Shown here one piece after another: positions 63,466 to 64,000 of a stretch of DNA of 64,000 bases. The position numbers were made by a program, and so were the translations under genes. The stretch is taken from the NCBI RefSeq assembly GCF_004421105.1, contig NZ_CP038033.1, positions 701,659 through 765,658 of the forward strand, written 5' to 3'. Under the pieces are notes generated by a model that saw only the letters and a list, made by a program, of their open reading frames with translations, ran no database searches and was not told the origin of the DNA. The stretch comes from Nitrosococcus wardiae (GTDB lineage: Bacteria; Pseudomonadota; Gammaproteobacteria; Nitrosococcales; Nitrosococcaceae). Every line of letters starts with the position of its first letter. Positions within the stretch are counted from its first letter, which is position 1.

Positions 63466-64000
63466 AGTCTACTTTAATCCAGCCATTTCTGAAAATTTCT
63501 TCAGAGTAGACATGAATTTTTTCATACTTATTTAAGAAGTCGATAAATTTTTTAAATTGTATTTATCCGATGGCCCTAATATCAATCGAGATCCAGTCTA
63601 TTTCTTACTATCCGCAGCTTTCGGAAATTCATAACTTATTTTAAGAGTCGGTGACGATATCTAGAATTAATTTGTATCTAAAAGTATTATTACGTACATA
63701 ATTTGCGACTCTTTAGTGACTAATCCACTAGGCAACCCCTCTAAGAGAGCTGCATACCCCCGCTGTTATTTTTTTAAGAAATTACCCAATCAATCTCATT
63801 GCAGTGGACTTACCTGATGCATGAACACATAGATATCAATATGCCTCCAAAAGCATACACACCTGTAAAAGACCCAAAACAAGACCTTATTTTTTGCAAG
63901 AGCCGTCGCTCATTGCCCGTAAAGTAGTCTGCAGGTGGCGAAACAACCTACCAAGTATACTAGGAATAAGATTTTATCCAGACAATAGGCAAAAAGGTTG
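63466..64000. other. AT-rich region with no recognisable gene
   Basis: About 535 bases to the window edge with no supportable reading frame or RNA gene on either strand. AT-rich around 63510-63570 and 63640-63710. It may hold the promoter of the HIT-HNH pair. Confidence 0.45.

Noticed and set aside
1-64000. CRISPR arrays, tRNA and rRNA genes, prophage
   Set aside because: I looked through the gaps and found no regularly spaced direct repeats, no cloverleaf or rRNA sequence, and no phage structural genes.

Overview
The window reads as chromosomal DNA of a gammaproteobacterium of the Chromatiales, and the best guess is Nitrosococcus or a close relative. This rests on protein resemblance and on gene order: tsaP-like/dprA/smg/topA, def-fmt-rsmB-DUF4390-ntrY-ntrX-trkA, and uvrA-yajR-ssb. 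No ammonia-oxidation gene lies here, so the genus is an inference. I see no rRNA, tRNA, CRISPR array or prophage.

Positions 1-6400 are accessory. They hold two tandem ferritin-like proteins (the first cut by the window edge), a structured repeat that may be the right end of a tnpB-type element, a frameshifted alpha/beta hydrolase, two small membrane proteins, hemE, and a remnant of the 5' end of purE. Positions 6400-25250 are a dense housekeeping block: topoisomerase I, Smg, DprA, a LysM/TsaP-like protein, peptide deformylase, Met-tRNA formyltransferase, RsmB, the NtrYX two-component system, TrkA, UvrA, a YajR-type transporter and SSB. Genes in the fmt-to-trkA run overlap or nearly touch and probably form one expression unit. 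The NtrX protein appears to have lost its sigma-54 contact loop.

Positions 25130-42900 are a loose mixture: a DUF389 membrane protein with an unusually structured leader, an NDUFA9-like reductase, a metallophosphoesterase, a CsbD protein, an orphan PAS histidine kinase, several unrecognised membrane proteins, a broken beta-CASP metallo-beta-lactamase gene, a 2OG-Fe(II) oxygenase, a glycine-zipper lipoprotein, a coiled-coil exported protein and two tandem CNNM/CorC-type proteins. A second copy of the structured repeat lies directly after the last of these.

Positions 42900-55000 cover central and storage carbon metabolism. sucA-sucB-lpd form the 2-oxoglutarate dehydrogenase operon. Divergent from it is a polyglucan cluster: DUF4912 protein, GH57 branching-enzyme-like gene with two compensating indels, and glycogen synthase, facing a second GH57 protein. 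Positions 55093-60150 are a tetR-MFP-RND efflux operon with a palindromic operator in front of the regulator.

The right end (60479-64000) holds a secreted protein with an Asp-rich tail, then a HIT-HNH gene pair coupled by an ATGA overlap and followed by a truncated M15-like fragment. This last group is the best candidate for an undescribed module, although its upstream partner is not visible. Four protein genes carry frameshifts, internal stops or truncation. For the single-base lesions, sequencing error and real decay cannot be told apart from the sequence alone.
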